Source: Streptomyces beigongshangae
Lineage (GTDB): Bacteria; Actinomycetota; Actinomycetes; Streptomycetales; Streptomycetaceae
Assembly: GCF_019710745.1 (NCBI RefSeq)
Contig: NZ_JAHKJW010000015.1
Coordinates: 62,001 to 126,000 of the forward strand
Direction: 5' to 3'
DNA length: 64,000 bases
The notes below the pieces were generated by a model. The model had not been told where the DNA came from, made no database searches, and saw only the letters and a program-made list of their open reading frames with translations. The position numbers and the translations under genes were made by a program. Positions 55,109-63,787 of this stretch are shown piece by piece. The stretch's first letter is position 1, and every line of letters begins with the position of its first letter.

Positions 55109-56674
55109 TCAGGCCAGCCACACCTTGTCGAAACGGGCCGAGTCCAGTGTGTTCGGCGGGGCCGCCGTCACCCCGCGCACCCGCGAGGACACGGCGTTCA
55201 GCCAGTCGGGATGGCCCCACATCAGCAGACCGCCCTCCTCGTGGACGGTGCGCTGGAGCTCTCCGTACAGCCGGGTGCGCTCGGCCTCGTCGGTGCTGGA
55301 CTGCGCCTTCGCGAACCGCGCGTCGAAGTCCTCGCGGCGCCAGCCGGACGCGTTGAAGGAGGATGTGGTGAGCAGGCGGTCGTTGATGTACGTGGGGATC
55401 GACATGGCCCCCGAGCGGTGGCTGCCCAGCACTCCCTTGGACAACTGGTCCTTGAAGTACGTCTCCGAGGAACCGGTGGTGACCCTGACGCGCAGCCCGG
55501 CGTCGGCGGCCTGCTCGGCGAAGAGGGTCGCTGCCTCGACGAAGCCGGTGGCCACGGACGAGGTGTAGAGGGACAGGGGCTTGTTGAGCACGCCCGCCCT
55601 CTTCAGCAGCGCGCGGGCCTCGGCGACATCGCGCTGCCGCTGCGGGACGTCCTCGGGGTAGTACCGGTACCCCTTGCCGAACATGTCGTTGCCGACCGCG
55701 CCCCGGCCCGCGAGGACGACCTCCACCAGCTTCTCCCGGTCGGCGAGCAGCTTGAGGGCCAGGGTGACATCGGGGTTGTCGAAGGGCTTCCGGTCGCACT
55801 TCATGACGATCGCGTGGGCCGTGCTGCCCTTCGCGGCGACGATCCGCACCGACCTGTCGGCCTGCGCGGTACGGGCGAAGGTCGGCGTCATCTCGTGGCC
55901 GTACTCCGCCTCGCCGCCGCGCAGCGCGTTGCCGCGGGCGTCGGCGTCGGCGGACAGGATGCGCAGTTCGTCGACGTACGCCCCGCCGCCCCAGTGGTCG
56001 TCGAACCGCACGGCGGTGAACGACCGGCCCGCCCGGAAGGACTTCAGCCGGAAGGCCCCGGTGCCGACGGGCCGGGCCGGGTCGCGGTAGCGGGTGCTGA
56101 CGACGGCGGTGCCGAGCGTGCCGAGCAGCGCGGGGAACTCGGCGCTCGGTCTGCTGAGGGCGAGCTGCACGACGTTCCTGCCCACCCCCCGGCTCCTCTT
56201 CAGGTCGATGACCGACAGCAGGCCCTGTGCGAAGTGAGTGGTCGCCTTCGGGTCGAGGATGCGGGCGAAGCTGAACAGCACGTCCTCGGGCGTGAGTCTC
56301 TTCCCGTCGTGGAAGAGCGCGTCGCGGAGCGTGAACCGCCACACGGTCGCCTCGGCGTCGGACTCCCACTTCTCGGCGAGCCCGGGAACCGGTGTCATGG
56401 TGGCGTCCAGGTCCACCAGCCGGTCGAACACGGCCTTGGTGCGGGCCATGTCGATCGCCAGGGCCTCGGCGTGCGGGTCGATGGTCTCGGCCTCGCCGCC
56501 GCCGGTGAACAGGGCCCGGAACTGCCCGCCGCGCCTGGGGGCCCCCTTGTCACCGGTGTCCCCGGCCGCGCCGCCCCCCGACCCGGCCCCGCAACCGGTG
56601 AGCGCCAGCGCTCCGGCCGAACCGGCGGCACCGGCCAGAGCGAGGAACTCCCTGCGGTCACGGAATGTGGACAT
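55109..56674 (-). CDS. ABC transporter substrate-binding lipoprotein (SBP family 5)
   Basis: A 521-residue lipoprotein of the DppA/NikA/CntA family. The N-terminus has RDRREFLALAGAAGSAGAL and then LTGC: a twin-arginine-like start and a lipobox, so it is anchored outside the membrane. Family marks include VPGLAEKWESD, FTLRDALFHDGKRLTPEDV and PVGTGAFRLKSF. Members bind peptides, nickel-histidine or opine-metal complexes. ATG at 56674 has GGGGAG upstream. It is the first gene of the minus-strand operon, directly behind a promoter with a Zur/Fur-type box, so I infer import of a metal-loaded metallophore. Confidence 0.93.
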   Translation of the reverse strand: MSTFRDRREFLALAGAAGSAGALALTGCGAGSGGGAAGDTGDKGAPRRGGQFRALFTGGGEAETIDPHAEALAIDMARTKAVFDRLVDLDATMTPVPGLAEKWESDAEATVWRFTLRDALFHDGKRLTPEDVLFSFARILDPKATTHFAQGLLSVIDLKRSRGVGRNVVQLALSRPSAEFPALLGTLGTAVVSTRYRDPARPVGTGAFRLKSFRAGRSFTAVRFDDHWGGGAYVDELRILSADADARGNALRGGEAEYGHEMTPTFARTAQADRSVRIVAAKGSTAHAIVMKCDRKPFDNPDVTLALKLLADREKLVEVVLAGRGAVGNDMFGKGYRYYPEDVPQRQRDVAEARALLKRAGVLNKPLSLYTSSVATGFVEAATLFAEQAADAGLRVRVTTGSSETYFKDQLSKGVLGSHRSGAMSIPTYINDRLLTTSSFNASGWRREDFDARFAKAQSSTDEAERTRLYGELQRTVHEEGGLLMWGHPDWLNAVSSRVRGVTAAPPNTLDSARFDKVWLA

Positions 56675-56745
56675 GCTGCTCCCCTGAGTGGATGACGACG
56701 CGTTCCCCCGCGACAGCCGCGCGAGGCGGAGGCCGGGGCCCCGAC

Positions 56746-56774
56746 AGCATCCCGACAATGAAAATGATTGTCAA
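56746..56774 (-). promoter_or_regulatory. Promoter of the importer/metallophore operon
   Basis: On the minus strand TTGACA (56774-56769) is a consensus -35 box and GATGCT (56751-56746), 17 bases on, is an acceptable -10 box. The Zur/Fur-type palindrome lies between and over these elements, where bound repressor would block RNA polymerase. The first start codon is 72 bases downstream. Confidence 0.65.
56759..56773. promoter_or_regulatory. Zur/Fur-family operator
   Basis: TGAAAATGATTGTCA fits the Streptomyces Zur box (TGAnAATGATTnTCA type) with a 7-1-7 symmetry broken at one pair. Flanks add GACAAT/ATTGTC symmetry. It is AT-rich in a GC-rich setting. A Fur/DmdR-type iron site is the alternative. 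The cysteine-free L32 gene in the same operon favours zinc. Confidence 0.85.
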
Positions 56775-56959
56775 TGTGTTCTGGTTGTCCGGGGCGGGCC
56801 CACGGGAGGCCGGACGGGTCACGCCGGCGCGCACATCGTTCGGGTTCAGCCACTGGTGTCGGGGAAATCACTGGTACTGGGGAGACAGGTCCTGAAAAAT
56901 CGACGGCGCAGCGACCACCGCGGCACGGGAGCGGGAAACGCCTGGGGGGAGGTGCGGTG

Positions 56960-59900
56960 ATGCCGCGCAGGGAACGACCGCTGGACCCGGGTGACGGTCC
57001 GTTACGGGAACTGGCCGCGGGGCTGCGCCGTCTGCGGCGCGAGTGCGGCAACCCGCCCTACCGGGAACTGGCCGACCTGGCGCACTACTCGGTCTCGACG
57101 TTGTCCTCCGCGGCGTCCGGACAGCGTCTGCCGACCCTGGCGGTGACACTGGCGTACGTACGTGCCTGTGGCGGTGACACGCGGGAGTGGGAGCGCCGCT
57201 GGCGGGAGACGGCGGAGCACCTCGGCGAGGAGGGCCCCGGCCCCTCGGAGGAGTCCGGCACCCCCGCCCCGTACGCGGGTCTGCGCTCGTTCCGGGAACA
57301 GGACGCGCAGTGGTTCTTCGGCCGGGAGCGGCTGGTGGAGGAACTGGCCGAACGGCTGAAGCGGCAGCGGTTCGTGACGGTGATCGGGGCCTCCGGGTCG
57401 GGCAAGTCCTCGCTGCTGCGGGCGGGTCTGGTGCCGCGTCTGCGGGGCACGGCGACGACGGTGGTGCTGACGCCGGGCCCCCGGCCGCTGGAGGAGTGCG
57501 CGGTACGCCTGGGCGCACTGGCGGGAGTCACACCGGGCGGGCTGTACGAGGAGCTGTGCGGGGATCCCGCGAACCTCGGCAGGGCGGTGCGCCAGGCGGC
57601 CGCCCGGTCCGAGGACCCCGACGGCGGACTGGTCCTGGTCGTCGACCAGTTCGAGGAGACCTTCACGCTGTGCCCGGACGACGCCGAGCGGGACCGTTTC
57701 ATCGAGTCACTGGTCGCCGCCGCCTCCGACGAGAGCGCCCGGTGCCGGGTGGCCCTGGGCGTGCGCGCCGACTTCTACGCGCACTGCACCCACCATCCGC
57801 CGCTGGTGGAGGCGATGCGTGACGCGCAGGTGCCGGTCGGGCCGATGACCCTGGACGAGCTGCGCCAGGCGGTGGTGAAGCCCGCACGACAGGCCGGACT
57901 GACCGTCGAGGGCGCGCTGCTGGCGTCCCTCACCGCACAGGCGCACGGACAGGCCGGAGTGCTGCCGCTGCTGTCGCACGCGCTGCTGCAGACCTGGCGG
58001 CGGCGCCGGGGCAACGCGCTGACCCTGGAGGCGTTCGAGGCGGCGGGCGGGCTGGAGGGCGGCCTGTCCCGCACCGCCGAGGAGTTCTACCGGCGGCTGG
58101 ACACGGCACAGCAGGGCCTGGCCCGGCGGGTGTTCGTCAGGCTGACCTCCCTGGGCGAGGGCACGGAGGACACCCGGCGGCCGGCCCGCCTGGAGGAACT
58201 GGAAGGGCTGGACGGGGCCGGCGACGGCGCGCTCGACGCCGTCCTGGAGCGCGCGGCCGGAGCGCGGCTGCTGACGCTGGGCCACGAGCGGGTGGAACTG
58301 GCCCACGAGGCCCTCATCCGGTGCTGGCCGAGACTGCACGGCTGGCTCACCGAGGATCGCGAGGTCGTACGGACCCTGCGCCAGCTCACCGACGCGGCCG
58401 AGACCTGGGAGGGACTGGGCCGGGACCCCGGTGCGCTCTACCGCGGCACCCGCCTCGACCTGGCCGGCGCCCTCGACGCCGTGTCCCTGTCCGTGCGGGA
58501 GCGGGAGTTCCTCGACGCGAGTCTGGCGGCCCGGGCGTCCGAACGCACGGCGGCGAGACGCCGCGCCCGGCTGCGGCGCGGGGCGACGGCGCTGCTGGCC
58601 GTTCTGCTCGTCCTGGCCGGCACGACCGCGGTCCTCGCCGTACGGGCGCAGCGGGCGGCGGACCGCCAGCGTGACGCGGCCGGTTCGCAGCGGGTCGCGG
58701 AGAAGGCGGCGGCGCTGCGGGCGGCCGACCCCGCGCTGGCTGCCCAGCTGAGCCTGGCCGCCTACCGCCTGTCGCCCACCCCCGAGGCCCGCGGCAGCCT
58801 GCTCAGCACCTTCGCCACCCCGTACGCCGCACAACTGCCCGGACGGGGGAGCGCGGTCACGGCGACGGCGTTCGCCGCCGACGGCCGTGTGCTGGCCACC
58901 GGCGACAGCGACCGGACCGTACGGCTGTGGTGGGCCCCGGACGTCCACCGGCCGCGCGGGCTCAGTACGCTGCCCCGTCTGGCGGGCCCCGTCCGCACGG
59001 TCGCCGTCAGCCCCGACGGACGCCTCCTGGCGGCGGGGGACGACCTCGGGACGGCAGTGGTGTGGGACATCCGCGACGCACGGCACCCGCGGCTCGCGGC
59101 ACGCCTGCGCGCCGGTGCCGGCCCGGTCGTCGGACTGGGTTTCGCCCCCGGCGGACGGACCCTGACGACGGCCTCCCGCAGTGCGATCCGCCTGTGGCAC
59201 CTGCCCGCTTCCCGCCAGCCGCGTCTCCTCGACACGGTCCGTGCGCCCGCCCCCGTGACCGCGGCGGCGTTCCGGCGGGACGGGGGGACGCTGGCCACCG
59301 GCCACTCCGACCGCACGGTGCGGCTGTGGAGGGCCACCGCGTCGGGCGGAGGGCTGCGGCAGCTGCGGCAGCCCTCCGCCGGCCACGAGGGTGAGGTGAG
59401 GGCACTCGCGTTCGCCCCGGACGGCCGCACCCTGGCGAGCGGCGGCGCCGACTTCACGGTGCGCCGGTGGGACCTGACCGGATCCGGCCGCCCTCGCGTG
59501 ACGAAGGTGTTCTCCGGGCACACCGACGCCGTCAACACCGTGGCCTTCAGTCCCGACGGCCGCGTCCTGGCCTCCGCCGGTGTCGACGCCACGGTACGCC
59601 GGTGGGAGGTGACCGGACCCGATGCCGGCCACGAGCAGGCCGTCCTCAGGGGCCACACCGGAAGCGTCACCTCGCTGCACTTCAGCCCCGACGGCCGTAC
59701 CCTCGCCACCGGCAGCGAGGACCAGACCACGCGGCTGTGGGACCTCCCGGGACCGGCCATGAGCGGCCACACCAGCTCGGTCTACTCCGTCGCCTTCAGC
59801 CCCGACGGACGTGTACTGGCCACCGGCAGCTACGACCGCGGTGTGCGCCTGTGGAACCTCGCGGACGTACGCCGCCCCCGGCGGCTCACCGAACTCACCG

Positions 59901-60778
59901 GGCACACGGGCCCCGTCAACTCCGTGAGCTTCCGGCCGGACGGGCGCGTCCTGGCCAGCGGCAGCGCCGACGGCACACTGCGCCTGTGGAACGTGGAGGA
60001 CCCCCACCGCGCCCGTCGGCCGGCTGTCGTCCCGGGGGGTGTCGGCCACGTCAACTCGGTGGCGTTCGGCCCCGACGGCCGCACCCTCGCCACCGGCGGC
60101 GAGCGGGGCGGTGTGCGGTTGTGGGAGACGAACGGCCCGCGGCTGTCCCGCCGCCCCCTGGCCACGATGCCGGGGAGCGCCGCGGTTGACTCCGTGGCGT
60201 TCGCCCCCGACGGACGCACCCTCGCGGTGGCCGCCCGGAACCGCACGGTCGTCCTGTGGGACGTGGCACAGCGGCAGCGTCCCGTCCGGCTGGCCGTCCT
60301 CGCCCGCCACACCGGGGCCGTGAAGTCGGTGGCCTTCAGCCCCGACGGCCGCACCCTCGCCACCGGCGGCGAGGACCGCACCGTCCGGCTGTGGGACCTC
60401 GGCGACGTGCGCCGTCCGGTCCCACGGGACCGGTTCACCGGTTTCACCGACGGGGTCATGTCCGTCGCCTTCGCCCCGGACGGACGGACGCTGGCCGCCG
60501 CGAGCTCCGACAGCAGCGTGCGGCTGTACGGCCTGACCGGCCGCGGGGACGCCCGGGAGACGGCCATGCTGACGGGCCACACCAAAGCGGTGGACACCCT
60601 CGCCTTCAGCCCCGACGGCCGCACCCTCGCCACCGGCAGCGAGGACTGGACCGCACTGCTGTGGGACCCCGACGTCCGGCGCGTGGCCTCCCGGATCTGC
60701 GACACCGCCGCCCCCGGGATCAGCCACGCCGAGTGGCGCCAGTACTTCGCCCAGCAGGAGTACCGCCCGCCCTGCTGA
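56960..60778 (+). CDS. HTH-STAND NTPase-WD40 protein with a membrane segment
   Basis: A 1272-residue protein. Residues about 10-80 form an XRE-like helix-turn-helix region (YRELADLAHYSVSTLSSAASG). A STAND-type NTPase follows, with Walker A GASGSGKSS at 143-151 and Walker B LVLVVDQFEE. Near 541-563 is one hydrophobic helix (TALLAVLLVLAGTTAVLAV) and then a coiled stretch. The rest is 14 WD40 repeats, enough for two seven-bladed propellers, ending with a short tail. ATG at 56960 has a G-rich ribosome site seven bases upstream. Such proteins are common in Streptomyces as signalling scaffolds; some STAND proteins act in phage defence. The role here is unknown. Confidence 0.92.
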   Translation: MPRRERPLDPGDGPLRELAAGLRRLRRECGNPPYRELADLAHYSVSTLSSAASGQRLPTLAVTLAYVRACGGDTREWERRWRETAEHLGEEGPGPSEESGTPAPYAGLRSFREQDAQWFFGRERLVEELAERLKRQRFVTVIGASGSGKSSLLRAGLVPRLRGTATTVVLTPGPRPLEECAVRLGALAGVTPGGLYEELCGDPANLGRAVRQAAARSEDPDGGLVLVVDQFEETFTLCPDDAERDRFIESLVAAASDESARCRVALGVRADFYAHCTHHPPLVEAMRDAQVPVGPMTLDELRQAVVKPARQAGLTVEGALLASLTAQAHGQAGVLPLLSHALLQTWRRRRGNALTLEAFEAAGGLEGGLSRTAEEFYRRLDTAQQGLARRVFVRLTSLGEGTEDTRRPARLEELEGLDGAGDGALDAVLERAAGARLLTLGHERVELAHEALIRCWPRLHGWLTEDREVVRTLRQLTDAAETWEGLGRDPGALYRGTRLDLAGALDAVSLSVREREFLDASLAARASERTAARRRARLRRGATALLAVLLVLAGTTAVLAVRAQRAADRQRDAAGSQRVAEKAAALRAADPALAAQLSLAAYRLSPTPEARGSLLSTFATPYAAQLPGRGSAVTATAFAADGRVLATGDSDRTVRLWWAPDVHRPRGLSTLPRLAGPVRTVAVSPDGRLLAAGDDLGTAVVWDIRDARHPRLAARLRAGAGPVVGLGFAPGGRTLTTASRSAIRLWHLPASRQPRLLDTVRAPAPVTAAAFRRDGGTLATGHSDRTVRLWRATASGGGLRQLRQPSAGHEGEVRALAFAPDGRTLASGGADFTVRRWDLTGSGRPRVTKVFSGHTDAVNTVAFSPDGRVLASAGVDATVRRWEVTGPDAGHEQAVLRGHTGSVTSLHFSPDGRTLATGSEDQTTRLWDLPGPAMSGHTSSVYSVAFSPDGRVLATGSYDRGVRLWNLADVRRPRRLTELTGHTGPVNSVSFRPDGRVLASGSADGTLRLWNVEDPHRARRPAVVPGGVGHVNSVAFGPDGRTLATGGERGGVRLWETNGPRLSRRPLATMPGSAAVDSVAFAPDGRTLAVAARNRTVVLWDVAQRQRPVRLAVLARHTGAVKSVAFSPDGRTLATGGEDRTVRLWDLGDVRRPVPRDRFTGFTDGVMSVAFAPDGRTLAAASSDSSVRLYGLTGRGDARETAMLTGHTKAVDTLAFSPDGRTLATGSEDWTALLWDPDVRRVASRICDTAAPGISHAEWRQYFAQQEYRPPC

Positions 60779-60780
60779 GG

Positions 60781-60807
60781 CGCGTACCGGGATTATTCCG
60801 GTACGCG
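60781..60807 (+). terminator. Hairpin terminator after the WD40 gene
   Basis: CGCGTACCGG at 60781-60790 and its perfect complement at 60798-60807 enclose the loop GATTATT. It starts two bases after the stop codon. There is no T-run. Confidence 0.8.
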
Positions 60808-61030
60808 GGTGTACGCCGGGGCCCCTGCGGACGAATTCCCGCCCTTCACCGTGCAACCGGCTCGTACCGGATCCCCCGGAGGCGGCCCACCGGTCCCGCG
60901 GGATCACGCCGCCCACCACGGGGCCGGTAGGCTGATCACACTGTGGATCGCCCTGTCTGCGCTTCTGCGTGCAGTGACGTGCCGTACGCAGTCGTCGTGA
61001 TGGTCCATCGGGTGTGAGGGTGACGCGCAG

Positions 61031-62530
61031 GTGCTGGTGGCGGAACGGTATCGGTTGGGCGCGTCCCTCGGCAGGGGCGGCATGGGCGAGGTCTGGCGGG
61101 CCACCGACGAGGTCCTCGGCCGGGCCGTGGCCGTCAAACTGCTGCTGGGCGACGAGGCCGACTCCGCGGCCGCCGCGCGGTTCCGGCTGGAGGCGCAGAC
61201 GGCCGCCCGGCTGAGCCACCCGTACGTGGTGGCCGTGTTCGACTTCGGCCTCTGGGACAACCGCTTCTACCTGGTCATGGAGCTGGTGGAGGGCCGGAGC
61301 CTGGCCCAGGAGCTGACCGCGGCGGGCTCCCTGACGCCCGAGCGGGTCGCGCGGATCGCCGAGCAGACCGCGGCCGGGCTCGCCGCCGCGCACCGGCAGG
61401 GCATCGTGCACCGGGACATCAAACCCGGGAACCTGATGACGGACGCCGAGGGCACGGTGAAGATCGGCGACTTCGGCATCGCCCGCTTCGTGGACGACCC
61501 CGCCTCCGCGCTCACCACCGCCGGGCAGATCGTCGGCACGAGCCTCTACCTCGCTCCCGAGCGTGCGCTCGGGAGCCCGGCGGGCGCCGCCTCCGACGTG
61601 TACTCGCTGGGCTGCGTGCTCTACCAGTTGCTGACCGGTGAGCCGCCGTTCCGGGCCGAGTCGGCGACGATCACCCTGCACCAGCACATCGACAAGGCTC
61701 CGGTGCCGCCACGGGAGAAGGGCGTCCGGCTGCCGCCCGCCTTCGAGAACTACCTCCTCGACCTGCTCGCCAAGCAGCCCGAGGACCGGCCCACGGCCCA
61801 GCAGGTCGCGGACTGGTTCGGCAGCGGCGCCTGGCGCGGGCACGCCGAGCCGCTGCCCGCCCCGGACACGGAGCACCCGTACGGGCCGCGTACGACGTCC
61901 GGGCCGTCGTACGCGGCCGGGACGGGCGTGCCGCACACCGGTGCGGGGAACGGGCCCGCGACGACGTACCGGCTGCCGCGGGCCGACGGGCGCACCCCGC
62001 GGCCCGGGCACGCGGCGCACTCCGCGGCCACGGGCCCGACCCGCCGGAGCGACCGGACCGACGGGAACGGCGGAGCACACGCGACGGGCGGTCACGACGA
62101 CGGCGCGGGGGCGCGCCCGAGCGGGCGGTCGCGCGTCGTCGGGGCCGTCGCCGCGGTGGCGCTCTTCGTGGCGGCGCTGTTCGTCGGCATCACCCTCTTC
62201 TCACCCGATGACGGCCGGGCCGGGACGGGCGGTCCGGACGGCTCGTCGTCGTCCCCCTCCACCACGTCCCCGGACTCCGCGGAGCCGGGGTCCGGTTCCG
62301 CGGGCCCCGACTCCTCCGCCGGGACGCCGGAGACCCCGGGGACGCAGGGGACGTCGCAGTCGTCGGACGCGCCGGCGGCACCGGTGCCCGGGGCCTCACC
62401 GGACGGCGCGGCCCCGCCGTCCGGGTCGCCCTCCGCCGGAGGGACGGCGTCCGCGCCCCGACAGGGCGATGAGCCCGGCGAGAACGAACCCGACGAGAAC
62501 GAACCCGACGAGGAAGAGCCCGAGGAGTGA
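61031..62530 (+). CDS. Membrane-anchored Ser/Thr protein kinase (PknB family)
   Basis: A 499-residue Hanks-type kinase. The N-terminal domain (1-275) has the glycine loop LGRGGMGEVW, Lys36 in VAVKLL, HRDIKPGN from 127 with catalytic Asp129, DFG at 147-149, and GTSLYLAPE. A flexible linker leads to one transmembrane helix (about 370-391). The outside part (392-499) is Ser/Pro/Gly-rich and ends in an acidic repeat, GENEPDENEPDEEEPEE; no PASTA or other sensor domain is present. The start is a GTG at 61031. It follows the STAND-WD40 gene but is separated from it by a terminator and 252 bases. Substrates are unknown. Confidence 0.93.
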   Translation: MLVAERYRLGASLGRGGMGEVWRATDEVLGRAVAVKLLLGDEADSAAAARFRLEAQTAARLSHPYVVAVFDFGLWDNRFYLVMELVEGRSLAQELTAAGSLTPERVARIAEQTAAGLAAAHRQGIVHRDIKPGNLMTDAEGTVKIGDFGIARFVDDPASALTTAGQIVGTSLYLAPERALGSPAGAASDVYSLGCVLYQLLTGEPPFRAESATITLHQHIDKAPVPPREKGVRLPPAFENYLLDLLAKQPEDRPTAQQVADWFGSGAWRGHAEPLPAPDTEHPYGPRTTSGPSYAAGTGVPHTGAGNGPATTYRLPRADGRTPRPGHAAHSAATGPTRRSDRTDGNGGAHATGGHDDGAGARPSGRSRVVGAVAAVALFVAALFVGITLFSPDDGRAGTGGPDGSSSSPSTTSPDSAEPGSGSAGPDSSAGTPETPGTQGTSQSSDAPAAPVPGASPDGAAPPSGSPSAGGTASAPRQGDEPGENEPDENEPDEEEPEE

Positions 62531-62667
62531 CCGGCCCGGTGCGTGGCCGCCCCCGACGGACGTGAGGACGGTGCCACCCGCATCACCTCGTTCCCCGGAG
62601 GCGACCCGGGTGCCCGTGACGCCTGTGTGCGGTCATCCGGACACGCGGCGGCCCGGCAGGCGGGTCG

Positions 62668-63000
62668 TCAGACGGCGCTCGGGGGGACGAGCCGCGGTCG
62701 GGCCACGCGGACGTGGTCGTGGGTGGACAGGGCGAGCGAGCGGTCCAGGCACGCCGCGTTGAAGTAGATCTCGGAGTGGTCCAGCAGCCGCGGATCGGCC
62801 ACGAGCTGCAGTTCGGGGTGGAAGCTGAACGGGATGGTCGGGCCGCGGACGCAGCCCTTCAGCCGTTCCGCGACGTCCGGCGCGGCGAGCGCGGCACCGG
62901 CGGCGTCGTACAGGTGCTTGATCCGGTGCAGGCCGACGCGGCGGTCGCCGGGGACGACGGCGGGCAGGCGACGCCGTCGGCGCCGGTCGAGCCCGATGCG
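62668..63000 (-). pseudogene. C-terminal gene fragment of unrecognised family
   Basis: One minus-strand frame gives about 100 residues of ordinary protein-like sequence, including GLHRIKHLYDAAGAALA, GPTIPFSFHPELQLVAD and DHSEIYFNAACLDRSLA, ending at a TGA at 62668-62670. Upstream the sense-like sequence seems to continue in another frame (VQDTAEDFTRICGG near 63050), and no start or ribosome site fits. I infer a truncated, frameshifted gene just downstream of the TetR gene. I cannot name the family. Confidence 0.4.
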
Positions 63001-63107
63001 GATGTCCCGGCTCTGCCGCCCCCCGGCGGCGCGGGGCGGCCGCCCCGCCGCAGATGCGGGTGAAGTCCTCCGCGGTGTCCTGGACCGCTGCCGCTCCGCC
63101 CGGCGAC

Positions 63108-63728
63108 CTACCGGGGATCCGGGCGGCGGGCCAGGGACGCGAGGACGATCTCCTGCGCCGCACGGACCGTGTCCGCGAAGGAGGCCGGGTCCCGGCCGAC
63201 GCGTTCGGCGCCGGCACGTATGGCACCGGAGAGCAGTTCCACCGCGAGGTGCACATCGCCGACGTCGCGGAACTCTCCGCGCGCCATGCCGTCCCGGACG
63301 ACGTTCTCCACCTCGGCCACGAGTGCGTTGAACGGGTTCTCCGGGCCCTTCGGCACCTCGCTGACCGGTACGCCGGCGTCCGGCCGGAACAGCAGTTGCA
63401 GGGCGGCCTGTCCCGTGAGTGCCTCCAGGACCGCCTCGATGATCTCCCGCATGCGCTGCGCGGCCGGCTCCGAGGACCGCGCGGCGATCGCGGCCACCCG
63501 CCCGACCGCGGGGCGGCTCGCCCGTCGGGTCAGCGCCATGACCAGCGCGCTCTTGTCGCGGGCGTAGTTGTAGAGCGTGTTGCGCGCGAGGCCGGCCCGG
63601 GCCGCGATGTGCCCCATGGTGATCGAGTCGTAGCCGCGTTCGAGCAGCAGTTGCCGCAGTGCCCTGTCGAGGTCGGCCCACACCATCTCGTGGTGCTCCT
63701 CCAGGCTGGCTCCCCGAATCCGCGGCAT
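63108..63728 (-). CDS. TetR-family transcriptional regulator
   Basis: A 206-residue regulator. The helix-turn-helix is ALRQLLLERGYDSITMGHIA followed by ARAGLARNTLYNYARDKSAL, the classical TetR pattern, at about residues 18-56. The rest is an all-helical ligand-binding domain. ATG at 63728 with GAGGGAG upstream is preferred to the GTG at 63746. A gene fragment lies downstream and a SnoaL-like gene upstream on the same strand, 59 bases away. Targets and ligand are unknown. Confidence 0.93.
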   Translation of the reverse strand: MPRIRGASLEEHHEMVWADLDRALRQLLLERGYDSITMGHIAARAGLARNTLYNYARDKSALVMALTRRASRPAVGRVAAIAARSSEPAAQRMREIIEAVLEALTGQAALQLLFRPDAGVPVSEVPKGPENPFNALVAEVENVVRDGMARGEFRDVGDVHLAVELLSGAIRAGAERVGRDPASFADTVRAAQEIVLASLARRPDPR

Positions 63729-63787
63729 CCGGCCATTCTCCCTCACCGGGGCGTGGACGGATCAGCCCGGGTCCTCCTCGCCGGGGC

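Noticed and set aside
57707..62095. A 1462-codon minus-strand open frame opposite the WD40 and kinase genes
   Set aside because: It has repeat-like, low-complexity composition copied from the antisense of the WD40 repeats and crosses the intergenic hairpin.
61031..62530. Operon between the STAND-WD40 gene and the Ser/Thr kinase gene
   Set aside because: A strong hairpin directly follows the WD40 stop and 252 bases separate the genes, so separate transcription is more likely.
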